Origin: Rickettsiales bacterium
GTDB lineage: Bacteria; Pseudomonadota; Alphaproteobacteria; Rickettsiales; UBA1997
Assembly (NCBI GenBank): GCA_947487845.1
Contig: CANKYC010000030.1
Span: 1 to 12,931, forward strand
Reading direction: 5' to 3'
Length of the DNA: 12,931 bases
Below the pieces are notes generated by a model. That model made no database searches. It was not told where the DNA came from and saw only the letters and a list, made by a program, of their open reading frames with translations. The translations under genes were made by a program, and so were the position numbers. Shown piece by piece: positions 12,615 to 12,931 of the stretch. Within the stretch, counting starts at the first letter, position 1. Every line of letters begins with the position of its first letter.

Positions 12615-12789
12615 TGGTATTTTCTGATGCGCACATAAGTAAATTTACCCAAATAAACACTTTATAAATTGTTGAGGCGTCAGGCTTTATAAATAATTTA
12701 CATCCTAAAATAATTTCATGACTGCGACTTTATTTTTGCATTTCTAATTTACTGCCGGCGAAAAGCTTTTTTATTTTTCTATACCAAAT
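12615..12789. other. AT-rich spacer without recognised gene
   Basis: No coding frame is supported on either strand. The only structure noticed is a 10-base direct repeat CTTTATAAAT at 12660-12669 and 12685-12694. A promoter for the small minus-strand ORF may lie here but was not identified. Confidence 0.4.
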
Positions 12790-12931
12790 TAACTATCTCT
12801 TGATAGCCATAACTTTGTCTTTTTGGTAAAAATTTGCTCATAAAATGACGCTGTATCACTTGATACAGCTTACATTTCCAGTCGCAATTTTTCCTCAAAA
12901 ATACTTCGTTAGCGCTATCAAGAGATAGTTA
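12790..12931. repeat. Inverted repeat reaching the right window edge, with nested hairpin
   Basis: The 18-base arms 12790-12807 and 12914-12931 (TAACTATCTCTTGATAGC) are exact complements, and the right one touches the window end, so it may be longer. Inside is a perfect hairpin GCTGTATCA/TGATACAGC (12850-12858 and 12861-12869), and the 31-bp dispersed repeat 12881-12911. It could be a small palindromic mobile element. Confidence 0.65.

Overview
The window is an AT-rich stretch of a bacterial chromosome, probably from a Gram-negative organism. The evidence is a lipoprotein signal peptide with Ser at +2, a second cleavable signal peptide, and many intergenic palindromes. Nearly all starts lack a Shine-Dalgarno sequence and sit in A/T-rich leaders. 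I cannot fix the phylum: the repeats and the helicase look proteobacterial (perhaps alphaproteobacterial), while the weak ribosome-binding sites would also fit Bacteroidota.

Layout: (1) 1-2814, the 5'-truncated restriction/motor subunit HsdR of a type I restriction-modification system, running in from the left edge. (2) 3132-3860, an SDR-family protein lacking the usual catalytic Tyr. (3) 4148-6400, a complete catalase-peroxidase KatG carrying a lipoprotein signal peptide and a His-rich linker, which is unusual for this enzyme. (4) 6781-8754 (minus), an RhlE-type DEAD-box RNA helicase with a tail of about 280 residues rich in Arg, Gly and Ser. (5) 9292-9864 (minus), an exported MsrA. (6) 10011-10730, a YgjP-type zinc metallopeptidase, overlapping convergently with a minus-strand membrane-anchored protein of unknown function (10678-11376). 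(7) 12043-12450, an OsmC-family protein, facing a possible 19-residue gene that has the only strong Shine-Dalgarno sequence noticed in the window (12516-12575, minus).

The gaps are crowded with small repeats. They include two MITE-like palindromes (6589-6713 and 11510-11650; the second has ends close to those of the IS6/IS26 family) and a related fragment at 3951-4001. There are three copies of a CTGA..TT.TCGAAG palindrome (6436-6480, 9086-9165, 11841-11910), one of which abuts a seven-copy 17-18-bp tandem repeat. There is a 12-bp tandem array after msrA, two copies (about 90% identical) of a ~90-bp element that can fold into four hairpins, and a palindrome reaching the right edge.

Working together: KatG (predicted lipoprotein), MsrA (predicted exported) and OsmC form a loose set of oxidant-defence functions, two of them apparently aimed at the envelope. 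They are separately transcribed, so a common role is inference. No complete insertion sequence, prophage, CRISPR array, tRNA or rRNA was seen.
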